DNA of 64,000 nt from Maribacter algarum (ex Zhang et al. 2020) (GTDB lineage Bacteria; Bacteroidota; Bacteroidia; Flavobacteriales; Flavobacteriaceae), in the NCBI RefSeq assembly GCF_005885635.1, contig NZ_VATY01000001.1, positions 620,001-684,000 of the forward strand. Direction: 5' to 3'. This document shows positions 35,276 through 43,491 of the stretch, piece after piece. A program made the translations under genes and the position numbers. The first letter of the stretch is position 1, and the number at the start of each line of letters is the position of its first letter. The notes under the pieces are model-generated. The model saw nothing but the letters and a program-made list of their open reading frames with translations. It was not told where the DNA came from and did no database searches.

Positions 35276-36553
35276 CTATATTTTATGTTTAAATGGTCGA
35301 ACGATAAGGCGTGCGGCCTTATCATAGTTGATATAATTGTAGGCCCAATTGAAGAAGACTACCACTTTATTTCGAAATCCTACTAAGGCCATTAAGTGAA
35401 CGAACATCCAAATGAACCAAGCAAAAAAACCGCTAAACTTTAGTTTTCCTAAATCGGCCACGGCTCTATTTCGGCCTATTGTAGCAAGGGTACCTTTATC
35501 AAAATAGGTAAAAGGTTTCATTGGTTTTTCCTGAAAAAGCAGATTCAAATTCTTTGCTAAGTGTTCTCCTTGTTGAATGGCGGGTTGTGCAACTTGAGGG
35601 TGTCCGTGAGGAAAAGCATCTGTTACCATATAAGCAATATCACCTATAGCAAAAACATCATTGCATCCTTCCACTTGGTTAAATCGGTTAACCTTGTAAC
35701 GGTTTAATCGCTCTACAAGTTTTGTAGTTTCAAATCCAGCTATTGAAGCTCCAGTTACTCCAGCTGCCCAAATTAAATTTTTGGTTTTCAAGGTCTCACC
35801 ATTTGCTTTTGTCAATAGGTTGCCATCATAATCGGCAACTATAGTATTTAGGTGAACCTTCACGCCTAATCTTTTCAAAACTTGATTAGACTTTTCAGAA
35901 GCATGCTCACTCATCGGCCCCAATATTCTTGGCCCTCCTTCAAAAAGATGGATCTCCATTTCATCCACATTCAGATGTCTGTAGTCTTTAGGAAACACAT
36001 TCCGTTTCAATTCGGCAAATGCGCCTGCTAGTTCTACTCCCGTCGGTCCTGCGCCTACGATACAAAAAGTGAGTAACGCTTTTCGCTCTTCTTCATTCTT
36101 CGAGTCATCCGCTTTTTCAAAGTTTTGTAGCATCAAGCTTCGTATGTTCAATGCTTGAGGAACGGTCTTCATGGGCATGGCATGCTTCTCAATATTAGCA
36201 TTTCCAAAGAAATTCGTCTTAGTTCCCGTAGCCAAAACCAAATAATCATAGGTCAATTCACCTATGTTGGTTTTTATCTCTTTGGTATCGGGATTTATCT
36301 TTTCTACGGATGCCAATCGGAAATGAAAATTCTTTAATCGCTTTAAAACTTTTCGAATGGGATACGCAATAGAATCTGGTTCTAAACCACTGGTAGAAAC
36401 TTGATACAATAAGGGTTGAAATGTATGATAATTATGTCGGTCAATAAGTACTACTTGAAAATCTAAATCTTTAAGCTTTTTTGCTAAGGAAATGCCACCA
36501 AACCCACCGCCTATAATCACTACTCTTCTCTGGGAAGTCTTAGGTAAATTCAT
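35276..36553 (-). CDS. ndh: type II NADH:quinone oxidoreductase (NDH-2)
   Basis: 425 residues of a membrane-associated flavoprotein that passes electrons from NADH to menaquinone without pumping protons. Two Rossmann motifs bind FAD (GGGFGGISLAKKL, near 15) and NADH (VGAGPTGVELAG, near 168). FAIGDIAYM near 308 closes the FAD site. The C-terminal region (about 375-400, hydrophobic FFAWFIWMFVHLMALVGF) is the membrane-binding amphipathic/hydrophobic part. The family resemblance is strong and the length usual. Confidence 0.92.
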   Translation of the reverse strand: MNLPKTSQRRVVIIGGGFGGISLAKKLKDLDFQVVLIDRHNYHTFQPLLYQVSTSGLEPDSIAYPIRKVLKRLKNFHFRLASVEKINPDTKEIKTNIGELTYDYLVLATGTKTNFFGNANIEKHAMPMKTVPQALNIRSLMLQNFEKADDSKNEEERKALLTFCIVGAGPTGVELAGAFAELKRNVFPKDYRHLNVDEMEIHLFEGGPRILGPMSEHASEKSNQVLKRLGVKVHLNTIVADYDGNLLTKANGETLKTKNLIWAAGVTGASIAGFETTKLVERLNRYKVNRFNQVEGCNDVFAIGDIAYMVTDAFPHGHPQVAQPAIQQGEHLAKNLNLLFQEKPMKPFTYFDKGTLATIGRNRAVADLGKLKFSGFFAWFIWMFVHLMALVGFRNKVVVFFNWAYNYINYDKAARLIVRPFKHKI

Positions 36554-36677
36554 ATCGAATTTTAAACAAAATTACGACACAAAAACATAGTGAAAAAGCT
36601 TTATTAGTATTAGTTTTCGGTCATTGATTAATCCCTCTTTCATACTCGGCCATTCAAAATTTCACTAATTTCATAGG

Positions 36678-37073
36678 ATGAAGACCAAAGCTGATATTTC
36701 CAATAGAAAAGATGTGAAAAGCCTAGTGGTCACTTTCTACCAAAAAGTGCGAAAACACGATATTCTAGGTCCTATTTTCAATCAGATAATCACCGATTGG
36801 GAGGCCCATTTCGAACTCCTAACCGATTTCTGGGAAACACAACTTTTCCTAAAACGGAAATACCATGGCAATCCTGTCACAGTGCATCAGGAAGTAGATG
36901 ATAAAACAAACAATTCAGTAAGCTCAGAACAATTCGGTTTATGGCTAAACCTTTGGTTTGAAACCATTGATGAACTTTTCGAAGGTGAGATCGCATGGGT
37001 CGCCAAAAACAGAGCTCAAAAAATGTCTACCATGTTATTCCTTAAAATTTTTGAACATCGCAATAGAAGCTAA
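36678..37073 (+). CDS. group III truncated hemoglobin
   Basis: 131 residues of the 2-over-2 globin fold. The proximal heme ligand is H70 in NPVTVHQEV, B10-type Tyr21 is in FYQKV, and Trp52 in DFWETQLF is conserved in group III. Cytosolic heme protein; proposed roles in the family include oxygen, NO or peroxide chemistry. It lies divergent from ndh, 124 bases away, a respiratory context that fits but does not prove a role in NO or oxygen handling. Confidence 0.88.
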   Translation: MKTKADISNRKDVKSLVVTFYQKVRKHDILGPIFNQIITDWEAHFELLTDFWETQLFLKRKYHGNPVTVHQEVDDKTNNSVSSEQFGLWLNLWFETIDELFEGEIAWVAKNRAQKMSTMLFLKIFEHRNRS

Positions 37074-37121
37074 AGAATTCATTACTTTTAAAAATAGACC
37101 GTAAACTTAGACTTTGTTAAA

Positions 37122-38513
37122 ATGAAAAAAAATACTTCGCGTAGGTCATTCCTTAAAAAAGCAGCATTGGGATCAGCGGCAATGACTTCGGCCCCAATGG
37201 TTCTTGCTGCAGATTATGAACAAAAAGTAACTCTAAGCAAAAACTATGAGTTTCTGAATTTCTCTACTAACGACCAGATTAATCTGGGGTTGATAGGGTC
37301 AGGTATACAGGGAATCTATGATACAACAGCCGCCTTAAAAGTAGCGGGGGTCAAACTGGTTGCCGTTTGTGATTTGTATAATGGAAGATTAGACCGAGCC
37401 AACGAACTTTGGGGCAATGACTTGTTTACTACCAGAGATTATCGTGAGCTATTGGATCGAAAAGACATCGACGCGGTAATTGTGGCCACACCTGACCACT
37501 GGCACAAAAAGATAACCGTTGACGCCTTAAAAGCTGGCAAACATGTATACTGCGAAAAGCCAATGGTCCAAAAATGGCAAGAAGGTCAAGAAATCATAAA
37601 GGCGCAAAAATCTTCAGGAAAACTATGCCAAATAGGTAGTCAAGGCATGTCCTCTTTAGGTAACGAAAAGGCAAAACAGTTGTATGAAGACGGTGCCATT
37701 GGTGACTTGGTTATGCTAGATATGTACAATGACCGTTACTCTGCTGAAGGTGCATGGCAATATCCCATTCCACCAGATGCCAGTCCTGACACTATTGATT
37801 TTGACACGTTCTTAGGGAGTGCTCCAAAAACTCCCTATGACCTCAAACGCTTTTTTAGGTGGCGTAATTATAAGGATTATGGCACTGGAGTTGCCGGCGA
37901 TTTATTTGTTCACGCCTTTTCAACTTTAAACCATGTGATTAGTTCTAACGGGCCAAACAGAGCCTTGGCCACCGGTGGACTTCGCTATTGGAATGATGGC
38001 CGCGATGTTCCTGATGTGAGCATTACATTATACGACTATCCAAAGACCGATACCCATGCCGCATTCAATGCTGTCTTTAGAATCAATTTTATTGCTGGCT
38101 CTGGCGGTGGTGGCGGTTTCAAACTTATCGGCACCGAAGGTGAGATGGAAGTGGGGCAAAACTCTGTGAGATTGACACGCTCAAAACTAGGAATGATACC
38201 TGGAGGGTATTCAATGATTGCCTACACTGAAGCTACTCAACAAAAAATCAAGGAAGGTTATGCAGCCCAAAATCTCGAGACGAGGGCTTCTAGCTTAAAT
38301 CTTGGTAAAACTACATGGGAAGCACCAAATGATTATACGGGTGGCCATTATGACCACTTTTATAATTTCTTTCAGGCCATCCGAGGAAAAGGAAACATTG
38401 TCCAAGACCCAACTTTCGGACTTCGAGCAGCTGGTGCAGCACTTTTAGCCAATGAAAGCTATTATAAAAAACAGCCCGTGAATTGGGATCCCATCGCGAT
38501 GAAACTCCTCTAG
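37122..38513 (+). CDS. Tat-exported Gfo/Idh/MocA-family oxidoreductase
   Basis: 463 residues. The twin-arginine signal is SRRSFLKKAALGSAAMTSAP (RR at 7-8), so the protein is exported folded with its cofactor. The NAD(P) Rossmann domain begins near 55 (LGLIGSGIQGIYDTTAAL), and EKPMVQ (near 146) is the family EKP motif whose Lys is usually catalytic. The C-terminal alpha/beta domain contains GTGVAGDLFVHAFSTLNHV. Periplasmic members act on sugars or glycans in Bacteroidota; the substrate is unknown. Confidence 0.9.
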   Translation: MKKNTSRRSFLKKAALGSAAMTSAPMVLAADYEQKVTLSKNYEFLNFSTNDQINLGLIGSGIQGIYDTTAALKVAGVKLVAVCDLYNGRLDRANELWGNDLFTTRDYRELLDRKDIDAVIVATPDHWHKKITVDALKAGKHVYCEKPMVQKWQEGQEIIKAQKSSGKLCQIGSQGMSSLGNEKAKQLYEDGAIGDLVMLDMYNDRYSAEGAWQYPIPPDASPDTIDFDTFLGSAPKTPYDLKRFFRWRNYKDYGTGVAGDLFVHAFSTLNHVISSNGPNRALATGGLRYWNDGRDVPDVSITLYDYPKTDTHAAFNAVFRINFIAGSGGGGGFKLIGTEGEMEVGQNSVRLTRSKLGMIPGGYSMIAYTEATQQKIKEGYAAQNLETRASSLNLGKTTWEAPNDYTGGHYDHFYNFFQAIRGKGNIVQDPTFGLRAAGAALLANESYYKKQPVNWDPIAMKLL

Positions 38514-38580
38514 ATTTCACAAAAATCAATTTTCTTATCAAATCCAAACTCCTATTTTTGTCGCTTAAAACAACAAATAC

Positions 38581-39465
38581 ATGACCTTACTTTTAATGGC
38601 CGCTGGTAGTGGAAGCCGATACGGAAAACTAAAACAATTTGACGATTTAGGCCCAGCCGGGGAATTTCTGATGGAATTCGCGATGTATGATGCTATCAAA
38701 AACGACTTTGATCATATCGTAGTCATTACAAAAAAGGAAAATGTTGATTTTCTCAAAGACCATTTAAGTGGTCGGTTACCTCAAAATATCAAATTGGATG
38801 TGCTAGCCCAAGAAAAAACAGATCTACCCGACGGAGTTACTTTCAACGGGGAGCGCAAAAAGCCTTGGGGTACTGCACATGCCGTATGGACGGCCAGAAG
38901 TGTTATTAATGGCCCGTTTGCGGTTATTAATGCAGATGACTTTTATGGTCAATCTGCTTATGCAAATGCAGCAAAATTTATGCAAAAGCATCCAAATGAC
39001 AATACCTATGCTTTGCTCGGGTATACCTTAAAAGATACACTTTCTGAATATGGTTCAGTTTCTCGTGGAGTCTGTATGGTCGAAGGCGATGATTTAACTT
39101 CGGTTGAGGAACGACTCGAATTAGAACAACAAGATGATAGTGTCATCGATCATCATTCAGGAAATAAGTATTCTGGAAACGAGCAAGTAAGTATGAACTT
39201 TTGGGTTTGCAAACCTTCCATTTTTGATAAAATTGAATCTGAATTCCGTATTTTTCTGAAGGATGAAGATCGCATCGCTAATAGCGAACTCTATTTGCCG
39301 ATTACCATTCAAGAAATGCTACAAGCAGGAGAAGCAAGCGTGAAACTGGTTCCCTCTGGTGGTGAATGGTTTGGGGTCACATATGCAAGCGACAAAGAAA
39401 AAGCGATGAAAAACTTAAAGGATAAGACGGAACAAAATCAATATATCTCGCCTCTATGGCCGTAG
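38581..39465 (+). CDS. sugar-phosphate nucleotidyltransferase
   Basis: 294 residues, a GT-A-like nucleotidyltransferase. The N-terminal nucleotide loop is MAAGSGSRYGKLKQF and the metal-binding acidic motif is NADDFYG (D119, D120). It overlaps the next kinase gene by 10 bases. With a kinase resembling N-acetylhexosamine 1-kinase next to it, this enzyme would convert the resulting sugar 1-phosphate to an NDP-sugar. Sugar and nucleotide identity are inference. Confidence 0.85.
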   Translation: MTLLLMAAGSGSRYGKLKQFDDLGPAGEFLMEFAMYDAIKNDFDHIVVITKKENVDFLKDHLSGRLPQNIKLDVLAQEKTDLPDGVTFNGERKKPWGTAHAVWTARSVINGPFAVINADDFYGQSAYANAAKFMQKHPNDNTYALLGYTLKDTLSEYGSVSRGVCMVEGDDLTSVEERLELEQQDDSVIDHHSGNKYSGNEQVSMNFWVCKPSIFDKIESEFRIFLKDEDRIANSELYLPITIQEMLQAGEASVKLVPSGGEWFGVTYASDKEKAMKNLKDKTEQNQYISPLWP

Positions 39466-40532
39466 AATTGGGAAACTATTCCGAAGATGGGCTTAGAGCA
39501 ATCCTAAAAGAATTTAAGATTGCCCAAAATGATTATTCCTTTAAATCCATAACAGCGGGTTACATCAATGATACCTTTTTGGTATGTAATGAAGAAGAGC
39601 CATTATTTATTCTGCAACGTATTAATCATAATATTTTCGAGAATATTGAAGGCCTTATGATGAATATAAATAGGGCATTCAAATATTTAAAAGGAGGAGG
39701 TTATAATCAGATCAAATTAATACCCGCTTTATCCGGCAAAGCATATGCTTCTCATAAATCCGGTTATTGGCGTGTTATGACCTATATAGCCAATAGCACT
39801 ACTTATGATACCACCACAGAGGCGGAAATCGCATTTGAAGCAGGCAGAATCATAGGAAAGTTTCATACACTACTGGCCAATGAGCCCATTGAGTCTTATG
39901 TAGATACCATTCCAAAATTTCACGACTTGAAACTTCGTAAAATGCAATTTCTTGCGGCATTGGCAAGAGCATCAGATAAAAAAAAAGAACTAGCTAGCGA
40001 TGCTATTCTTTTCTCGCAGGATATGCTTGTGAAGCTAACATCTATGCACAATGAGCAATTACCTAAGCGAGTTTGTCATAACGACACCAAACTGAACAAC
40101 ATTCTCTTTTCCAAGGAAACAAAAAGGTCCCTATGCCTTATTGATTTGGACACTTTAATGACGGGATACTTTCATTTTGACTTTGGGGATGCTATACGGA
40201 CTATAGTAAATACTGCTCCAGAAGATGAGAAAGAACACGGCAAAATCACTTTTGAAAAAAAGCTCTTTGAAGCTTTTGTTGATGGACTGGCATCGAATGA
40301 TTCTTTTTTAAACCTTGAAGAAATCAAAGCACTTCCCTATGGGGTACTACTAATGCCTTTTCTACATGGTATAAGAGCACTCACCGATTACCTCAATGGC
40401 AACATCTATTATAAAGTCGCCTACGAAAATCAGAATTTAGACCGCTGCTTGAGCTTGTTTGACTTTACCAAAAAGGCTTTGTCAAATATCGATTATATGA
40501 AGACGGTGCTTTCTGAAAAACTCAAATCTTAG
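39456..40532 (+). CDS. NahK-like anomeric sugar kinase, APH fold
   Basis: 358 residues. Residues 31-75 read ITAGYINDTFLV, then FILQRINHNIF and GLMMNI, matching the start of N-acetylhexosamine 1-kinase (NahK). The kinase catalytic motif is H208-N209-D210 (CHNDTKLNNILF) and the metal Asp is D230 (LIDLDTLM), as in aminoglycoside phosphotransferases. It overlaps the upstream nucleotidyltransferase by 10 bases, so the two probably work in sequence: sugar to sugar 1-phosphate to NDP-sugar. Antibiotic resistance is unlikely. The substrate is not proven. Confidence 0.82.
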   Translation: MAVELGNYSEDGLRAILKEFKIAQNDYSFKSITAGYINDTFLVCNEEEPLFILQRINHNIFENIEGLMMNINRAFKYLKGGGYNQIKLIPALSGKAYASHKSGYWRVMTYIANSTTYDTTTEAEIAFEAGRIIGKFHTLLANEPIESYVDTIPKFHDLKLRKMQFLAALARASDKKKELASDAILFSQDMLVKLTSMHNEQLPKRVCHNDTKLNNILFSKETKRSLCLIDLDTLMTGYFHFDFGDAIRTIVNTAPEDEKEHGKITFEKKLFEAFVDGLASNDSFLNLEEIKALPYGVLLMPFLHGIRALTDYLNGNIYYKVAYENQNLDRCLSLFDFTKKALSNIDYMKTVLSEKLKS

Positions 40533-40667
40533 TAGTACTAGCATTAATAGTTTTAATACCCTGCTCTTTTTTATCATCCTGAAATACTTAAATACAGTTT
40601 TTTTAGTTATATGTAGGAAAAAACTTTCTTTTTCAAAATTTTAAGACAACCTACAAATAAAAGCAAC

Positions 40668-41771
40668 ATGAAAAAGCATATGCAAAATAGTCTGAATTTC
40701 AGCTTTATTATAGTAGCATTAACCTTCTTTATAACAGCTTGCAGCGCAGATGAAGGGTCGATATTTGAAACCCCACAAGATACAGGTCAAGATGGGATGG
40801 AGAATATGGATGGCACCGATGAAGTTGCAACCCTCATTTTTAATGAATCAGACCCGAGTAAAAATATACTTATTTCAGAAGCGAACGGAGAAGTCGGCTC
40901 AAGAGTTCGAGCTAGAGTCATTTTTACTAGCTCAACAACGACACAACGGCGTTTATATATCACTCAAAACATAGCTGGCACAGGTGATATGCCATTTAAC
41001 GATTTTGATTTAGGAGATACTGATTTAACCAAAGTACTAAAAGCGGATGGGTCTATTGACTTGGATGGAGCAAATAAAAAGGAAATTGATTTTACATTCG
41101 AACTGCCTGTACCAGATGTTACAAACGGTCTAATCGTCTATAGCTTTTGGACAACCAAAGGGAAAGGAGATTTTAGAGACCCTACTAAACGTATAGCTCT
41201 AGGAGTAGGAACCATTACTGTTAAAGTTGGGGCGGGTACTAATCCTTTTGCAACAGTTCGAAAATTTGAAGGCATTAAACTTTTCGCTCCCGACCAATTT
41301 GGTAAAACCGAGAGCTTCTTTTCTTTGTTAAACGAAACCGTTTATAAAATTAATCAAGGTCCGGAATTTCGCGCATTTTGGGACTTTGGTTACTACTGCG
41401 GTGCATCAGGAAGCTCCGCAAATGATGATGCTTCCTTCGCATCGACCAAAGCTTATGATGCCTCTTTTGGTTTTGACGTTGAAGGTCTAAAGCCTGCAGA
41501 TACCGAAGAAGACATGGCCGAAGAAACTTTAAATGAAATGTTTTTTGCAAAGTCTGGGAAGAGCACTACAGATTTTGATGGAATCGCTTTGGCAAGTGAC
41601 CTAGATGGAATCGACAAATCTACTAACCAAAAAATTACTAATCTTACCGTAGACGATGTTATTGAATTTGTAGACAACTATGGTAAAAAAGGACTAATTA
41701 AGATAACAGCTATTCAAGCTGGTTTTGGAAATAATGACTTTATCGAGTTTAGTGTAAAGATTCAGCCGTAA
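40668..41771 (+). CDS. lipoprotein of unknown function
   Basis: 367 residues. A signal peptide ends in the lipobox ITAC with Cys25; Met1 or Met5 could start it. An acidic linker (EGSIFETPQDTGQDGMENMDGTDE) follows, typical of surface-exposed flavobacterial lipoproteins. The remainder looks beta-rich in two parts (about 50-185 and 195-367), with YYCGASGSSANDDASFAS near 245. No catalytic motif is evident and I do not recognise a family. It is monocistronic, with a strong tRNA terminator downstream on the opposite strand. Confidence 0.75.
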   Translation: MKKHMQNSLNFSFIIVALTFFITACSADEGSIFETPQDTGQDGMENMDGTDEVATLIFNESDPSKNILISEANGEVGSRVRARVIFTSSTTTQRRLYITQNIAGTGDMPFNDFDLGDTDLTKVLKADGSIDLDGANKKEIDFTFELPVPDVTNGLIVYSFWTTKGKGDFRDPTKRIALGVGTITVKVGAGTNPFATVRKFEGIKLFAPDQFGKTESFFSLLNETVYKINQGPEFRAFWDFGYYCGASGSSANDDASFASTKAYDASFGFDVEGLKPADTEEDMAEETLNEMFFAKSGKSTTDFDGIALASDLDGIDKSTNQKITNLTVDDVIEFVDNYGKKGLIKITAIQAGFGNNDFIEFSVKIQP

Positions 41772-41814
41772 GATAAAAAAGTAGCTAATCGCCATAGACA
41801 CTAATCATTGGCTA

Positions 41815-41844
41815 TAAAAAAGCCCTTCATTTTACCGAAGGGCC
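41815..41844 (-). terminator. terminator of tRNA-Asp
   Basis: On the minus strand GCCCTTC and GAAGGGC pair around GGTAAAAT and are followed by six Ts. It lies just 3' of tRNA-Asp and may also serve the convergent lipoprotein gene. Confidence 0.8.
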
Positions 41845-41854
41845 TTCTAATTTG

Positions 41855-41928
41855 CGGTCTGGACGGGACTCGAACCCGCGACCCCCTGCGTGACAGGCAG
41901 GTATTCTAACCAACTGAACTACCAGACC
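41855..41928 (-). tRNA. tRNA-Asp (anticodon GTC)
   Basis: 74 nt on the minus strand. Acceptor GGTCTGG/CCAGACC, D-arm with AGTTGGTTAGAAT, anticodon stem CCTGC/GCAGG enclosing CTGTCAC with anticodon GTC, and T-arm GCGGGTTCGAGTCCCGT. The CCA end is not encoded. Confidence 0.97.
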
Positions 41929-42061
41929 AATGATTTTATCTTTTAAAAGACTCCTGCTACAGCGGGATTCAAATCTTGTTCAAATTGCTTTTGTAAAGCG
42001 AGTGCAAATATAAATCGTTATTTCTATTGCACAAACTATTTCTATCAAAATTAAAGGCAAG

Positions 42062-42991
42062 TCAAAGAAATTTTTGACGCTCAACAAGATAGGTGTTCAG
42101 AACCTTTGAGAAATCCCCTCGAACATCTACATCAACATACTTGATTCTGTATTGAGCACATTTCAATTTTAGCTCCTCAAAATAGGCACTGACGCTTTCC
42201 TTGTAAGCGTCTTTGATATTCTCGGAATACAAATCAATATGCTCCCCTGTTTCAAGATCTAAAAAACGTTTGGGTGTATTTTCAAAATCAAAGTGCTGCT
42301 CCTTTTCTTTATCCAATAAATGAAATAAAACTACCTCGTGCTTATTGTACTTTAAATGCCGTAGTGCATCAAACAACTTTTCATCATCTGTTGAAGTTTG
42401 AAACATATCGGTAAAAAGAAAAATCAAACTCCTTCGCTTTATCTTTTCGGCAATCAAGTGCAGATAGGTATACGTTTCAGTTTTCTGGGCTGGCTTAGTA
42501 TCTAAACTAATCTCACTTAGTTTGGCCAAGAGCATTTGATGATGTCGTTCGCTTCCCTTTTCTGGAGCATAAAAGTTGTAACCATCTGAAAAAACGCTCA
42601 AACCAACCGCATCACGTTGACGTTTCAACATATTCATCAAGGCAGCAATCGCCAATACACCGAAGCCTACTTTGTTCAAATCGCCTAACTCAAGGTTTTT
42701 TACTTCTGGATAATACATAGAAGCGGAACTATCCAATATCATATGACATCTTAGATTCGTCTCCTCTTCATATCGCTTGGTATAAAGTTTATCTGTTTTG
42801 GCAAAAAGCTTCCAATCAATATGTTTCGTGCTTTCACCTGTATTGTAGATTTTGTGTTCGGCAAATTCTGCTGAGAAACCATGAAAGGGACTTTTATGAA
42901 TTCCACTTATAAATCCTTCTACAACCTGATTCGCCAACAACTCTAAGTTTTGAAAAAGGGAGGCTTTATTTAATTCAGATTGCAGATTCAT
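42062..42991 (-). CDS. DUF58-domain protein
   Basis: 309 residues from ATG 42991; the longer frame adds an unlikely six-residue leader. DUF58 core: FHGFSAEFAEHKIYNTGESTKHIDWKLFAKTDKLYTKRYEEE (residues about 37-78), followed by a von Willebrand A-like domain with the metal-site motif DSSASM (near 87). DUF58 proteins are usually encoded with MoxR ATPases and vWA membrane proteins in BatI/aerotolerance-type clusters; here only thioredoxin and dnaE are next to it. Exact role unknown. Confidence 0.9.
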   Translation of the reverse strand: MNLQSELNKASLFQNLELLANQVVEGFISGIHKSPFHGFSAEFAEHKIYNTGESTKHIDWKLFAKTDKLYTKRYEEETNLRCHMILDSSASMYYPEVKNLELGDLNKVGFGVLAIAALMNMLKRQRDAVGLSVFSDGYNFYAPEKGSERHHQMLLAKLSEISLDTKPAQKTETYTYLHLIAEKIKRRSLIFLFTDMFQTSTDDEKLFDALRHLKYNKHEVVLFHLLDKEKEQHFDFENTPKRFLDLETGEHIDLYSENIKDAYKESVSAYFEELKLKCAQYRIKYVDVDVRGDFSKVLNTYLVERQKFL

Positions 42992-43057
42992 ACAACTAAG
43001 ATAAAACAAAAAAGGTTCAGCAAATGCCGAACCTTTTCATATCAATTCTATTAGTTA

Positions 43058-43375
43058 CTACAATAGAGCGTCGATTGCGTCAGTGTAAACTTTTTTAGGA
43101 GATACTCCTACTTGCCTGCTTACAATTTCGCCACCTTTAAATACCAACACTGTTGGTATATTTCGTACGCCATATTTAGCTGCGAATTCTTGGTTAGCGT
43201 CAACATCAACCTTACCAACAACAGCTTTTCCTTCATATTCAGTGCTCACCTCGTCGATGATTGGTCCTACCATTCTACATGGTCCGCACCATGCTGCCCA
43301 AAAATCCACTACTACGGGTTTATCACTTTTCAATACTACTTCGTCAAAAGTCGCATCTGTTATTTCTAATGCCAT
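43058..43375 (-). CDS. trxA: thioredoxin
   Basis: 105 residues, a complete single-domain cytosolic thioredoxin. The redox-active WCGPC has C30 and C33; Asp25 (VVVDFWA) and the cis-Pro in RNIPTVLVF are in place. It reduces protein disulfides using thioredoxin reductase, which is not in the window. It is followed by DUF58 and preceded by dnaE. Confidence 0.97.
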   Translation of the reverse strand: MALEITDATFDEVVLKSDKPVVVDFWAAWCGPCRMVGPIIDEVSTEYEGKAVVGKVDVDANQEFAAKYGVRNIPTVLVFKGGEIVSRQVGVSPKKVYTDAIDALL

Positions 43376-43491
43376 TTTGTTTTGTTTTAATATTACGCAA
43401 AGTTAGTCAAATATTACGCTGTTTCCTTACTAACGTATTATTCCTTTTGACTATTGCGCCATCAGGGGAATTTATTGATGTTTCACCCTGT

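Noticed and set aside
39456-40532. Aminoglycoside resistance gene
   Set aside because: The fold is APH-like, but the N-terminal motif and the overlapping nucleotidyltransferase point to a sugar 1-kinase.
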